DNA of 64,000 nucleotides from Rallus limicola (lineage: Eukaryota > Chordata > Aves > Gruiformes > Rallidae): assembly GCA_022605955.1 (NCBI GenBank), contig JAKCOZ010000008.1:27219083-27283082 (forward strand). The letters are read 5' to 3'. This document shows positions 15,001 to 27,700 of this stretch, one piece after another. Position 1 is the first letter of the stretch. The number at the start of each line of letters is the position of its first letter. Position numbers and translations under genes: made by a program. Under the pieces are notes generated by a model, which was not told the DNA's origin, ran no database searches, and worked only from the letters and a program-made list of their open reading frames with translations.

Positions 15001-18000
15001 TAGTTAAAGAGACATTTTGAAATGTATTTGACCAAGTATCAGGGAAAAGAAAGTGCAAAAGAAACTGTTTTATGAAGATGAGTCTGCAGTGCTTTCTCAC
15101 TTTTCACCAAGAACTAATCCCAAAATATCATGTTGAAGGCATCACACTGACACATGTTGGCTTTCAGATAAGAAGTTCATGTTTCTGACCACAACCAAGG
15201 ATTCCAGGAATTTTTCTTTCAGCAAATAATGGGCAGGAAGAACATAGTGACCTTGCCACATTTCAACCTGCATTGAGAACTCTCTGCCAACTTAAATTTT
15301 GCCTACGATTTCTACAGTTACACATCACGGCCTTTGCTAAGCAGCTGCATTGCTTTATGAAACTGTTTCTAATATTATTCACACAAAAGGGTGAAATAAT
15401 CCCCATCAATTTTAGTGGTTACAAACACTTCCAAGATCAGATTAAGAATATCCTTATCAAACATTGTAAGAAAGGAAATATTAGTTTGTAGCCATTTATA
15501 AACACTTTTGTAAATGTTTCCACCTATGACAAGTCACTTGGAACAAAATAAACTGCCCCTCCATCTTATACTTTTTTTGCTTATGAATTCTCTGAATTAA
15601 ACAGATTTTTTATGAATATATTACTCATGAAATATCAACCATTTGTTCACAGTAACAAGGTCACTAACAATTATCTGACATCTGTAACAGGTCACTTGAT
15701 AAAGCAGATAGTGTTTGTTTTCTGGGTATTTACAACTTTATGTAACTGAAGCAACATAAAGAACGTCTAAGTGACTGATGTGGGAAAGGAACAATGAAAC
15801 AACTTCCCCTCTTTTAACCATAAACCAGGTTCTTAATTTTCACATCCTGATTGTTAGAGATAGGCATACAGAGAGTTAAACTTTAAAATATTTTGAGTTA
15901 CGTTTTTCCTCTAAGTCTGTTCTAGTAAGTGAGAAAATACAACAGAAAACTAAGTTATCTGCTTTACTTACCCCACGGGGCTTTTGATATTGCTATCATC
16001 AAACATCAGAGGTTCATAAGATGATTCTTCACTGTAATGGAAAACCATGGTGGTTAACAAAACTGGGTTACCTATTTTTTTGCTAGAATACTTCAGTGCT
16101 TGCATGCTTTTTCCTATCAGCATGAACTAACTGCAGACTAATTCCATAAATATACAAGGCCAAAGTTAACTCTAATTATTTTGGGTTAAAATTCAGATGC
16201 TTTTAATTTAGACCAAAATAATCTTTGCTGTACCTTAAAGTCATGTGCACATCAATTCATTCAGAGTTAAATCTTTTTGAAATTTCATGTCAAAAGACAG
16301 TGTTGGTGCCTTCTGCCAAATTCCAAGTCATGTTTTAGGGAATCTACCTTCTCTGAGCTCATAATGCAAGCAAGCAAACAAGACAACTGTTCATAACATT
16401 AGCATCATTGTTCACATCTCTAACTAGAGACAATCATGCTAACTCGGTTTGTTAAAGGGGCAGGTGACCTTAGAGCATTCATAGCAATAGCTTGTACTGG
16501 GAACATCGGAAGCACTCGCTTAGGCAGAAGCCTTGGTAGGAGGAGAGAAATCAGCTTTACATCATCATCCTGTGCTATTAACTGTGACATTATGAAGGGC
16601 AAATACCTCGGCATCTCACTGCCAGGTCTTGTCATGTTAGAGATATTCCACATTGCGGTATGTTCCACTCCCTTGTGAAAGTTCTTCCCTGCCCCTTCGT
16701 GAGCTTTTTATCTGTCCTGAGCAAGGACACGAGTAGAATCTTTCCAACATATGGCCCAAAGGTATTTTTCAGATTCAGGGAATATCCAAGAGCCCACCCA
16801 CAAAATCATACTGATCCTTCCAGCTCCAGGAACAATATTTACTAGAAAGGGAACTCATTTCTCTGAAAGAAAACAGGGAGTGGATAAACACTTCCACCAG
16901 GGAGCATTTCATAGTCTTCATAAACAGTCAATTCAAGCTAGTGCTTGCAGACCCACAGAACGTAACTGCAATGCCAAGGAAAAACATATGCTTTCCATAC
17001 AGAACCAGTAAAAACTTTCCAAAACTGTCTTTCGTGATTCTCTTTCTTCTTCAGCCTGAGCCAATGCAGTCCAATTACTGGGAGTCACTTGAGCAAATCA
17101 TGCAAAGATGTCTGCCTCAACTGGGGCTACATTGTTCCCTGCAGCATTTTGAAGCTTTTTTCCTTTGCAATGGGCTTTGCTCCTTACATCCTGAGCTTCA
17201 TTTCTTTTTTTCCAGGAAAGGTTCCCTAACCCAAGCCAGTCTCTCAAATACTGCAGCTCCATTTGTTGCCTCTGCTTCCTCAGCATGTGAAATACAGTCC
17301 CTTCAGAGATACCACACTTGTTCTGACCCCCTTTATTGCAAACTAGACAAAATGGTAGCCTGGCTGGCAGAGGTCAGAAGTAGTTTGGGTCTTGCATAGC
17401 TTGACTCTGCATCTCAAAGACTAAGACTGCAACTGAGAACTTCAAACCAACACTTCAGCCACTGTTTCTCTGCAACATCTGTCCAATAAGCACCTTAAAC
17501 AGATACTCCTAAATTAGTGTCCAGAAAAAAATTCTGCCTGTATGGTAGAAGAAAGGAATTGTGTTTTGGGTTGGTTTTTTTTTAAGGAATAAAAACAAGG
17601 CAATGAAACAATTTCTGAAGAAAGACACCGAACAGATTTACCAACTGGAAGTTCAATTGCAACTAAAGCAGTGACAGATGCATGTCCACTTGGGATGTTT
17701 ACTCACTCAGGCAACTATAAGCATATCCTTACAGTCATCAAGACACCCCTCTTTGAGATCTAACAGCCACCTCAATCATTCTTAACAGTTTGATCACAGT
17801 TACCTTAAACTATACCAAATAAACCATTTTTCAGTTTGGAGCTTGCCACTTTCAGTTGAATCCCTAGAAGCAGTAACAAATTCCAGGTAACAGGCAGACT
17901 GTGTGTTAAGAATTTATTCTTAAGAGTTCCTTGCATCGCTTGAGAATCCTTGTGAATTGCTCCAGCCTTCCACACATGATTAATGCAGACATACACAGTG

Positions 18001-18736
18001 AACCATACAACTGTTATTCTAGGCAGGAACTAAACTAGCCAAGATTTTCTCTTCACTGAAAAAAGTCACCCAGCTTCACTGGGTAGCCTGCTTTTTTGTC
18101 CAGTTAGAAGTAAATTCTTTAATGATTAAAAAAAACCCCAAACACCTGTAATAACCTAAATAGAGGAATACAAATAGGGTAATTTAAATACAAAGGCATC
18201 TTTTTTTCCCCCATTTGCACATACATCAAACACTTTAAAAAACAGTTTGCCAAACAAGACTCTGCCAAACAAGACTCTTCCTGCACTCTGAGTTCCCTAC
18301 CAGAACATGTAACAGTTGGGTTCTTAGATCTTGCTTATACCCAAGAGAATATTATGAATTCTGGCCTTATGGAAGATGCAGTTTTAGTAGGTAGCGAGGC
18401 ATTTTGTTGATATATATATATATATTGAAGGGAAATACCAACAGACTGTCAAGTGTTCCCAGTGCATTCAAATTCTCCCAGGTTAGCTTTCCCTTCCTAC
18501 ACAGGAAAATAGGGTGGAAGAAAGCACACAGCATAAACTCTCTATAGCACTTAATCCCCCTTAACAGAAAAGGTGAAAAAATTTAAGCCTCAGGAGACAG
18601 CAGCTAGTAGAATTGCATCTAGAATGCTTTTGACTTACAAAATACAGCTTGAACAATAATGCCACCTCATCCTTAAGGTAAGGTATATGGCATTTATGAA
18701 AAGACAACTCAAATGCCAACACATAAATTAAAAGAT
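1..18736. other. AT-rich intergenic DNA, no gene recognised
   Basis: No open frame here is long, and I recognise no protein family in any of them. Many short stretches are flanked by acceptable splice signals on the minus strand, but their reading phases do not chain. In human the gene beyond MAIP1 is SPATS2L, several hundred kb away, so a gene desert or distal regulatory DNA is expected here. Contents seen: a 15-bp tandem duplication at 18,249-18,278, a short TA run near 18,413, and A- or T-runs. No CpG island was seen. Confidence 0.5.
18249..18278. repeat. 15-bp perfect tandem duplication
   Basis: The unit GCCAAACAAGACTCT occurs twice in a row without a mismatch. It looks like a recent replication-slippage event in non-coding DNA. 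Confidence 0.8.
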
Positions 18737-21700
18737 CTAAAGCCTGTTTTGTTTGCTTTTCTCCATGGGCAAAACGGGTTCAGCTGGCTCATGCTTGGGT
18801 ATTGTCTCCACCTGCAAACATAAGTAAGTGCTGTTATCAACTCCTGTGACTGTTGTCATGCCTCACATGGAGCTAAACTCCCATTTCCTGCAAACACAGG
18901 AACTGTGAACACTCTTGGTGGCATTAGAAGATACCCACTTCTAACCTTCAACATCACAGAGGAAAGTTTCAAAGAAAAAAAAAAAAGGTGGTTTTAATGA
19001 GCATACAAGCTCTGAAAGCCAGAACAAACCAAAATGCTGTCAGTGTAGTTTGTTTCACAAGTAACTTTTACAAATATTAAGGCACTATTGTAATTTTTGA
19101 CTGCTTGTGGTCAGCAACATTGGATCAGAACAACCACCACCTAAGGGTCTGATGTAACAGGATTCATTTGGAGACAGCAGGCTGCTCAAGCACCAGTTCA
19201 ACTACAGAGACTAGGCTTCAAAAGAGCAAACTGCTGCTAAAAAGAGGGCACAATCCTGCAAGCCAGTGCTGCAGGACCAATCACATGCAGACACAGAATA
19301 GAAATGATTTCCCACACTTCCACAAAGCTCTTGACTGCTGGCCCAGGATGATGGCCAGGTGAAGAACCCAATGATTTCTGAGCAGTCTGTATGCCTTTGG
19401 GAGCCCAGTCTAGGACAGGTGTAGGGGTTTTTAATTGAAGATGACAAAGTAGTAACAGAGGGAATAAGTAAGTAAGGGGCCAGGGGAAAGGAGAAGGGTA
19501 AGCCTTTCTTTGCCCACAATTAAATTGTTTGCAGTGTGGAATGTTTTGGAGCATTGCGCTGACTTGTGCCATGAGGATCCTGGGGAGCAGCAGTACCTGC
19601 TGCAGCAGTATTCTACTCAGGAGGGTGACCATATTCTCTTTTCTCCAACAAGCACAGCTGTTCATCAGACAGCTAGAAGAAGCAGGAATTACATTCTACT
19701 TGCCTATTCTAATGCTTAGGGAACAGTTAATGAGAAGTCTGGGTGAGAGATTATAAATAATATGAATCTTTAAGGTAAGCTAGCTAATCCAGGAGAGAGC
19801 TTGCAACACAAAGAGATAAGTTTCTTCTATTTTGACAGTTAATACAGTACACATTTTGACTGCTGAACCAAAACTCTCTATGTGTTGCACTGTAATTCAA
19901 GCTCTGCCTCTTTTTATCAATGTCATGCACATGTTTTCTCTTCTCCCAGCGTCTTGGCTAGCAGAAAGGTGCAGCTTTGGCACTCTGCATATCCCAGAGA
20001 ACTGTTAAATGGGAATGAGAATTATATAATGTAGAAAAATAAGCCACTGATACTTAAGTCTTAAATCAATATTAGAACAGGAAGCTTTAGTGTGGTATAT
20101 AGGTCAGGGAAGTATTTGAAGTACAAACACTGGACTATTTGATTGATGGAAAGGGCTGACTCAGAGCTCTACTGCTCTGAGGAAAGCAGCATCCAGCTGC
20201 TCTGAGCAGACAGGCAGTCCCACGTGTAACACCTTAGAAGCTATTTTACTCTCCAAGACTATGGTAGGGTAGAACAGGTCTAGTTTCATGCAGAGCTGGG
20301 TTTTCAACCGCACTCAGTAAGGAGAGGAACATCACTGCTGCTCTGTTACAAAGCAACACACAGAATACAACTCAAGACCATGTTCTCAGCAGTTCTTAAG
20401 ATGACTTACCAAGCTGGGAAGCCAAGATGCAGATTCATAAAAGAAATCCAAAATTGGAATTGTAAGATCTGCAGTGTGTAAGGCACTCTGGTCATAATTC
20501 TGACAAAAAGACCTAAGAGTAAGCAAGAAAAACCCCAAGCAGCCAACAAGCCAGAATTCCTAGAGATCCACAAAACTTAAAAAACAAGAGTGAAACTACA
20601 CAATCCATGGTACTTCTGTGGAATATTAGGTAGGACCGTGGCAACTACACATTACAGCACCTTATACTTATGTTGAGCACCCAGGCTCCCTAGCAAATTG
20701 CAGCCTATTCTGAAGGATACTGAAATCAAAAGAGAGTCATTTTTAAGTCTGATTAGGTTGAGTCACGTCTTATGTGAGCTGACTTCAGCAGTGCAACTGC
20801 CTAATACTGTTCAAGAAGTCACTGAAAACCCCTAGGTACTCAGCCCTTTGGAAAAACAGAGCCAACAGGCCTCAAACAGCAAAAGGCATGCTTTAAAAGA
20901 ACATGCTAGTGAAGCACAAATACTGGAGGTAGACTGTGACCTGACAGAAGCTGCATTAGGCTGACACTGGAGAACTGCGCTGTCTCTCATCAGCTCAAGT
21001 GAACCTGGACATTCAGGACCTCCTCCACCCACCCCACCATTCCATCCATAAGTTAATATATTAAACAAAACGCTCTAAAAGCTGCATGGAAAGCAGGTTT
21101 CTCTTTTCTCAGTGATTTATAAAGGCTGGTTACAATGGTTAGCTTATAGGGCACACATACATTAACATTTCTGTATGTATACACCATCTTTTTAGGAGTG
21201 ATATATAACTTATCCTCATTAACACCGAGGAGTTAGTGCACATCACTGGCTGTTAGCTGGTTAAATAGCTGTAGACCCATAAAAATATGGAGCAGCATAG
21301 CAGGCAAAAACAGCTCAGTTGTTCTTCAGGAATTTCATTACATCTGAGAACTAAGCACAAGGAAGGCGAGTAAAATGGAAACAATACTTTGAACACCAGG
21401 ATTATTTTGTCAGCATGTCATATATTTACAAGTGCCTTCTGACCTCTCTGAAGTGTTTATGCCATCTGCCACATGGGGACTTCCTCTGGTGCCTTTTATT
21501 TAAAGAGCTGCCTAAGAATACCACCACACAGCTCTACAGTGCATGGTTTAAGAATTTCGACAGACCTATCCCTGTATAACACTAATGTGCAAGTTACTGC
21601 ATGATTATCTGGAGAAATTCCACACAACACAGCCTGCTCTTGCCTGGGAGGACAAAACAAAATGGGAACAATTACAAAACCAGCTCTGTCCTCAGTACTC

Positions 21701-24700
21701 TTCCCAGGGACATTAATCCCATATTCCCAAAATGATTTTGCTTCCACATATACTTTGTGTTGCTCTTGGCTGCATTGGTTGAATACTAGGATGGATTAAG
21801 ATGTTGAAATGGATGGAATAAGACATTGAAAATAATAGGATGTAAGTTATAAAGAGTTACATATACACAAGCAAATAACCATGCTACATTTCAATCCCCT
21901 GAACACATACAGTGCTTCCTATTTAGAACCTTTGATTTGCATTTAGGGCCAGGCATTCAGACATCCACTGAAAATACAATCTTTCTGGACAGTTTCCAGT
22001 GGGAACAAAAAACAGAAGAGGAGAAAGTGTGGAAAACACACAAGCTAAAAGTCAAAGCTAGAGTTGTTTCACGTAAGAAATTAAGTTAAACTGCTAGAGC
22101 AGTCTGTAGGACTAACATGCAAGTGCGTGAAGCATACTAGAGAACCTTGAATGAGAAAAGGCATGCAAATAAAATATGACTCAAAATAATTCATGCTGAA
22201 ATTATAGGATTTTAATGTGCAACTTCAGCCCTGTGAACACAAAGCAAGAAGTACCTTGGGCATTTAGGGCCCTGATGGCAGGAATTACAAATGTATTCAG
22301 TGAAACAGCTTTATGAAACATTATGTTAGATGCAACACTTGGGGCAAAAAACAAACACACACCCCCCAAAAAAAAAAAAAAAAAAGACACCAGTTTAACA
22401 GCAACAAAGCCCCAAACAAGAAAAAAAAAAAAACAACAACCCAAAACCAAACCAATAACCCCAAAAAACCCAGAAAGACCACCCTTTCTGGGTTTTGTTG
22501 ATGCTCTTCATCAACAATTACAAGTACCAGTTTGAGAACACCTGAAGCAGCAGCAAGCCACCTTCCTCAGGTACTCGTATGTTCCAAATCCCTGCAGCAT
22601 CAGTAAAGGCACACTGCAGTACTGCTGACTAGACTTCAAAGAAACACAACAGAAAATGGAAAAATGTAGCTAGGGAAAATGGAAATATGTGAAAGTGCAC
22701 ACATGAACTTCAAACAAGGCTTGTCCAGGACTAACTTGGGAACATGCAGAGCTGACATACGTGGAAGAGAGATGTGTATCTGGGTAAAAGCTCCAAAATA
22801 GTTCCCAAATAATTCAGGAAAAAAGCAAGACCGGTATAACAATCACATGTGGTGCTGTTCACAAAGAAAACAGGAAATACAGTCCACTAGGGAGAAATCT
22901 AGAAGGCTACAAAAACAGGCAGCCTGTTGTGAATGCAAGCAAGAAATCAAAAGAGATGAGAAAGTGATTCACAACTCCCCCACAACAGCTCTTACAAACC
23001 AAAGTCCAGCAAACCAGCTAAGAAGCAAGCAAGCAACACTGTATGTTTAATTGAATCCTTTGAAGTCCTCTTTGTTTTATAGCTCATTCTACACCCAAAC
23101 AGTACAGGGAGGGTTCTTTAATGTCTAGTTAAAGAAAAAAACCGTTCACAGTAAGGAAAGATCACATACGTGTAAATTACAGTGGCATTGTCTTAGTAAA
23201 GCAGCACAGAAGCTAAAGCAAACAATTAGATCTTTCATGCTGGTTTAGTACTTGAATGGACACTACTGAACTGAATTGAGAGTTTGGATACTGATTTATG
23301 CAAGAACAACAGGACAGAGGCATGTGCAGGAGGGGGCATGCACAGTGACACGGTGCTCTGCTCCATTTTCCGAATCCCTTGCACGCAGACAGACCTTGAC
23401 TTCAAGTGACACAGCTACGCCTGTCCCAGCAGACAGGCAGCAAGATAAGAGCTCATGGAAATCCGTGAGCAGGAAACACTGGCTGCCTTCTGGCATTTTT
23501 TGAATATCTGAGTCAGAAAACTTTTTTTTTTTAAAGTAGCTTTGGGCATAATCTTTGAAACACAGATTTATTTTTTTTTCTGGGCATGGGATGAAAGCAA
23601 TCATCACTTAATGCACCATAAAGCAGAAGGAATGAGAAAGAAAGGAGGATACTGAATACAGTACAGAGACTAGGAACACACAGAGTTAAAAACAAAGTGA
23701 AAACAGACTATGGTGGTAATGTGTCATGGGACAAAAAAACCCCAAGAAAATAAGGAAAGAAATCTTTACTGGTCACACACAGGGTCAGAAATAATGCTGG
23801 GGAGAAATATCAAGTACTCTTTGCTACTGTGCTTAACAGGAGAAATAAGATCCCACAAACCAAGCATGAGAATACATAAATAGAACTATGAAATTAGAGG
23901 GAATTGTTCCAACACTAGATATACAGAGCAGCCTCATCTGCAGCAGCACGCTCAGCTCTGGTGTGGCTGTTAAACACTGAGATGTTTGAGAAGAAACTAT
24001 CAAGTGATTCTGAAGCTCCAGTGAGATTAATGCATCTGTGCACACGTATCACCAGCTAACCACTGGAATTAGCTGCTGTACAGATGGTAGATCTTAAGGA
24101 AGGTTAGTGTGGTGGTTCAGCCCCCAGCAGTGGCTGAGCACCACTTGCCACTCTCTCACTCCAGGAGGGGAAACAGGAAGAGCCTTCATAGGTTAGAACA
24201 GTTCACTGACAAAAGAACCCTGAAAGAAGAACAGTAACAGCCCTTGGAAAATTTCAGTCCAACCCAGCAACAACAGAGTACCGACCTGACAACACAGAAT
24301 GCTGTATGATGTGAGGACCAATCCAGCACCTGGCCACACTCAGACTGCCCTGGAGGCACCCAGGAGCACCCTTCCCAGACCAACCCCTCTTATGAGGGTG
24401 AGGTGTCAGGTGGTGTGGAAAACAGCCTGAGCTAACTCAGCTCACCTGGGCTGACTGCTTGGGGAAGTTAACTCTGGCTTGGCTGGAACCAGGACAGTTA
24501 GGAAAGAAGAGGGTTGTGGGAAAGCAAGTGAAAGAGTAAGGTGGCCATTTGACTGTAGACTGGATGCATCACTCTCATGGGAAGGTACAGACTGCTGCCA
24601 AAGAGAAGTAACCCAGGACCTTACAAATGAAGGCTTCAGCAGATGTGTCTTCGTATTCTCAAGCTTTCTGAAGACTTCCCTCACAACTAAGGCAAGACAC

Positions 24701-27700
24701 TGGAAATCCTCTCGACCTCGTTTCTTCCTGGTCAGGACAAATTCTAGTTTGCAATACACTAGTGGAAACAGTTTCTTGTAGGATTCTGTGGTGGCGTCCT
24801 GACAGAGCAGGTACAATGCTGCGGTTTCTGAGGAAAAACTAACACCTCCCTTTTAGCAGAGGTGAGCAACTAGAGAACAATATCCAATCAGAACACCAAC
24901 CCTCTCACATTGTTTTTATTTTCCTCATTATTTCTAAATATACTTCCATTTCAGGACTGCTACAGCTTCTGCTCTAAGAAGTGAGAGCACACGCAGCTTC
25001 CTCTTTATATGAGCCTTGCATTACTACCCACCTTTGATCCCCTTCCTCTCTCTACTTCTGCTATTACAACGTCACAGATTTTGCCAGAAGGAGGCATTTA
25101 AGCAGATCTCCAACATAATGCAGGCACTACCTTTCACCCAGCTACCCCTGCTGAAGCCCACATAGTTCAGTGAAATTAAAGCAAGAGATTAGGTTGTACG
25201 CTGCAGGAGACCCTGCAGCACGAGCTGTACCCAGGGACACTGTACTGGGAGAAACCCATGAAAATACATGCAGATGATACCATCAGGAAACAACAGTCTC
25301 CACTGTAGAGAAAAAATAGTGAGCCTTACCAATCTGGCATTAAAAATACCAACCAAACTCCACAACCAAAAAACCCCCTTCTTTCCAACCCAGAACCTGA
25401 AAGTAGAATATGAAACATGTAAAGAATGACTGACCAAATAAAGAATCTGCTTTTCCCCTCAGATGTCTGTATTATCTCTTAGCAATGAAATACCTTCTTC
25501 AGCCTTGACTAACTATCAGTGTTGAGGAGAAAACAAAATACAGATAAAACCCCCCCACAGAACAATGCAAATGGTAACAGAAAAATTGCTCCTTACAGTA
25601 GAAATCAGGTTTTATCATAAGTGCTGCTTCATGCAGCTGAACACTGATAGAAATTCAGCCTCAAAGTGTAATCAATGTGTATCTACTTACAAGTTTCAGG
25701 AGCAAAGCCTAACAGTGAATAATCCAAGTCACAATGAGTCTTTACAGGTACTTGTTTTACTATCCTTTTATGGCAAGAGTAAGTTCAGAGTTTAATTTTC
25801 TCACTAGTGAGCTGCACCATGCTTTTACAGGCAGAGGTTTAACTACAACAGCAGGAATGATGCTTTCTGAAAGCACCTGTCAGCAGAAGCCCATACAGAA
25901 TTCTGTGTATTAATAAATTCTAACTTACATCAACAAGCAGTGCACACTGCACCCAGAGGATCTGCGGCTTCTCTCTTGTCCTACATCATTTGAAAAAAAA
26001 CCACAGGGAACAGGTAAGCAGCTCAGAAGGTTCTGCCATAGGGGGGTGACCTAGGGGACAGTCATGACTTAGTTTCCACCTCAATCAAGCCAATAGTAAT
26101 TAAATGTGCACCTGTTTAACAGTCAGTGCTTTGCAAGACATGAGTTACAGACTACACAAATTCATTTTGATTAGCTTGCTCTGCAGCTTTTATTGCAGTC
26201 TCTCAACCTTGGTCCCTCTGAAAGCACATAAAAAAATCCTCCAAACATTTCCTATTAATTCTCAGTTCATGGAACAATACACATATTAAAAAAAAACCAA
26301 CATCAAAAGTAATGACCTTGTTGGTCTGTACTGCAGATAAGAAGCCTGAAGGTCCTCAAACAGCGTAACACCATCAGCAAGCACAGGAACTGACACTCTG
26401 ACAGACCCACAGGCTTTCACAAGGCTACCCACTCACTCATGTTGCACCACAGCGGCTTTAGTCTCCAGGCTTGGCAGCTGGTACTTAAGTTACAGATACT
26501 GCAGTTGCCAAGTGGTTCCAGAAAGTTCAGGAGAGGGATTACCAAAGCATTCCTACCCTCCCCTTTTTCATTCCTGATTTCTAGGGATGTGCCAGCTGCT
26601 AATTAGTGTAAGGCAGAGACAGCCTGTAGCTGGCTCTGATTTACCACATCTTTACCTGGGCAGCCTCCCCAGTCAGACTGTAACAACTCTGCAAACTTAA
26701 GCTTGGGCTTCAGTTCTAACCTTATCAACTCAGATCCTTGCCTCTGAGTAGAGTAGAAGGAGAGCTTGTTATGTAAAAGGTTACTGTCAACAACAAAATA
26801 CAGCTTAGACAAACATTCAAGTCACCACTTGTTTCCCTACATGTGCCAAATCTCCCATGTCCTTGAAGGAAAGGGCTGCATCCTTGGTGAAATATCATCT
26901 CCTCTACCAGGCACAACAGTAGCAAATCAGGGATAGAAGACTTCCAAAGCAAAAAAAGTCAGATTTGTCCATGTGGACAATCTTGTCCTAACAGACTGAT
27001 GCTTCTGTTATCTGACACATGTACTTTATTTCGCTTGTCCTGCTCCTTTCCTTCATAGATCCTGAGCACTATAGTTCCAAGCTCATTATCGGAAGTTTTG
27101 CTCTGTGACAGCAGAGGAGGGAAGAAATGGCACACGAGAGAAACTACAGCATGTCTAATTTTAACTGGCCTCTATTATCTGACAGAATAACTTCAAAGAC
27201 AGCAAAAAAGTTGCACTCAGTCTCCTCCCATTAAAATCCATGGCAGTTTCCCCATCAGCTTCTATAGGCAAACCTTATATTAGGAAAAACACACACCACT
27301 GAATTAAAACAAAATACACATAAGAGACAGAGTTGCAGCAAAGGGTGCATTTTCAATAGCACCACAGATATATATAGTGACTTAATCCTCATCCTATTCA
27401 GCAGGACTGCAGAAACCCCAAAAGAATAGCTCATCAGCAATAGAGAGAACAACAAAAAAAAACAAGGTAAAAGACAAGGAGAGAAACTGATTATTTATTA
27501 CAGTCAATACTCACTGTGCAACTGTGGCCCAGCTGCCTTTCCCTTAGAAGAACAAAAGCACAGCTATATAGGTAATGCTTCCCTTTTTTAACAGCTAAGT
27601 ACCTCTTCCTGTGCCCACACACAGTCCAGTGCTTAGAGAGCAACTATCACACCCATGTGTGAGGAAGGAATGAGGCTAAAAACACTTCCTGATGCACACA

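Noticed and set aside
19237..19756. Long ORFs on both strands (142 codons minus, 69-75 codons plus)
   Set aside because: Both strands are open because of CAG/CTG-rich sequence; no domain, start context or conserved motif.
25928..25979. Minus-strand segment with strong acceptor and GTAAGT donor between two chain segments
   Set aside because: Including it breaks the phase between 26,656-26,743 and 24,625-24,827, which join directly without it.
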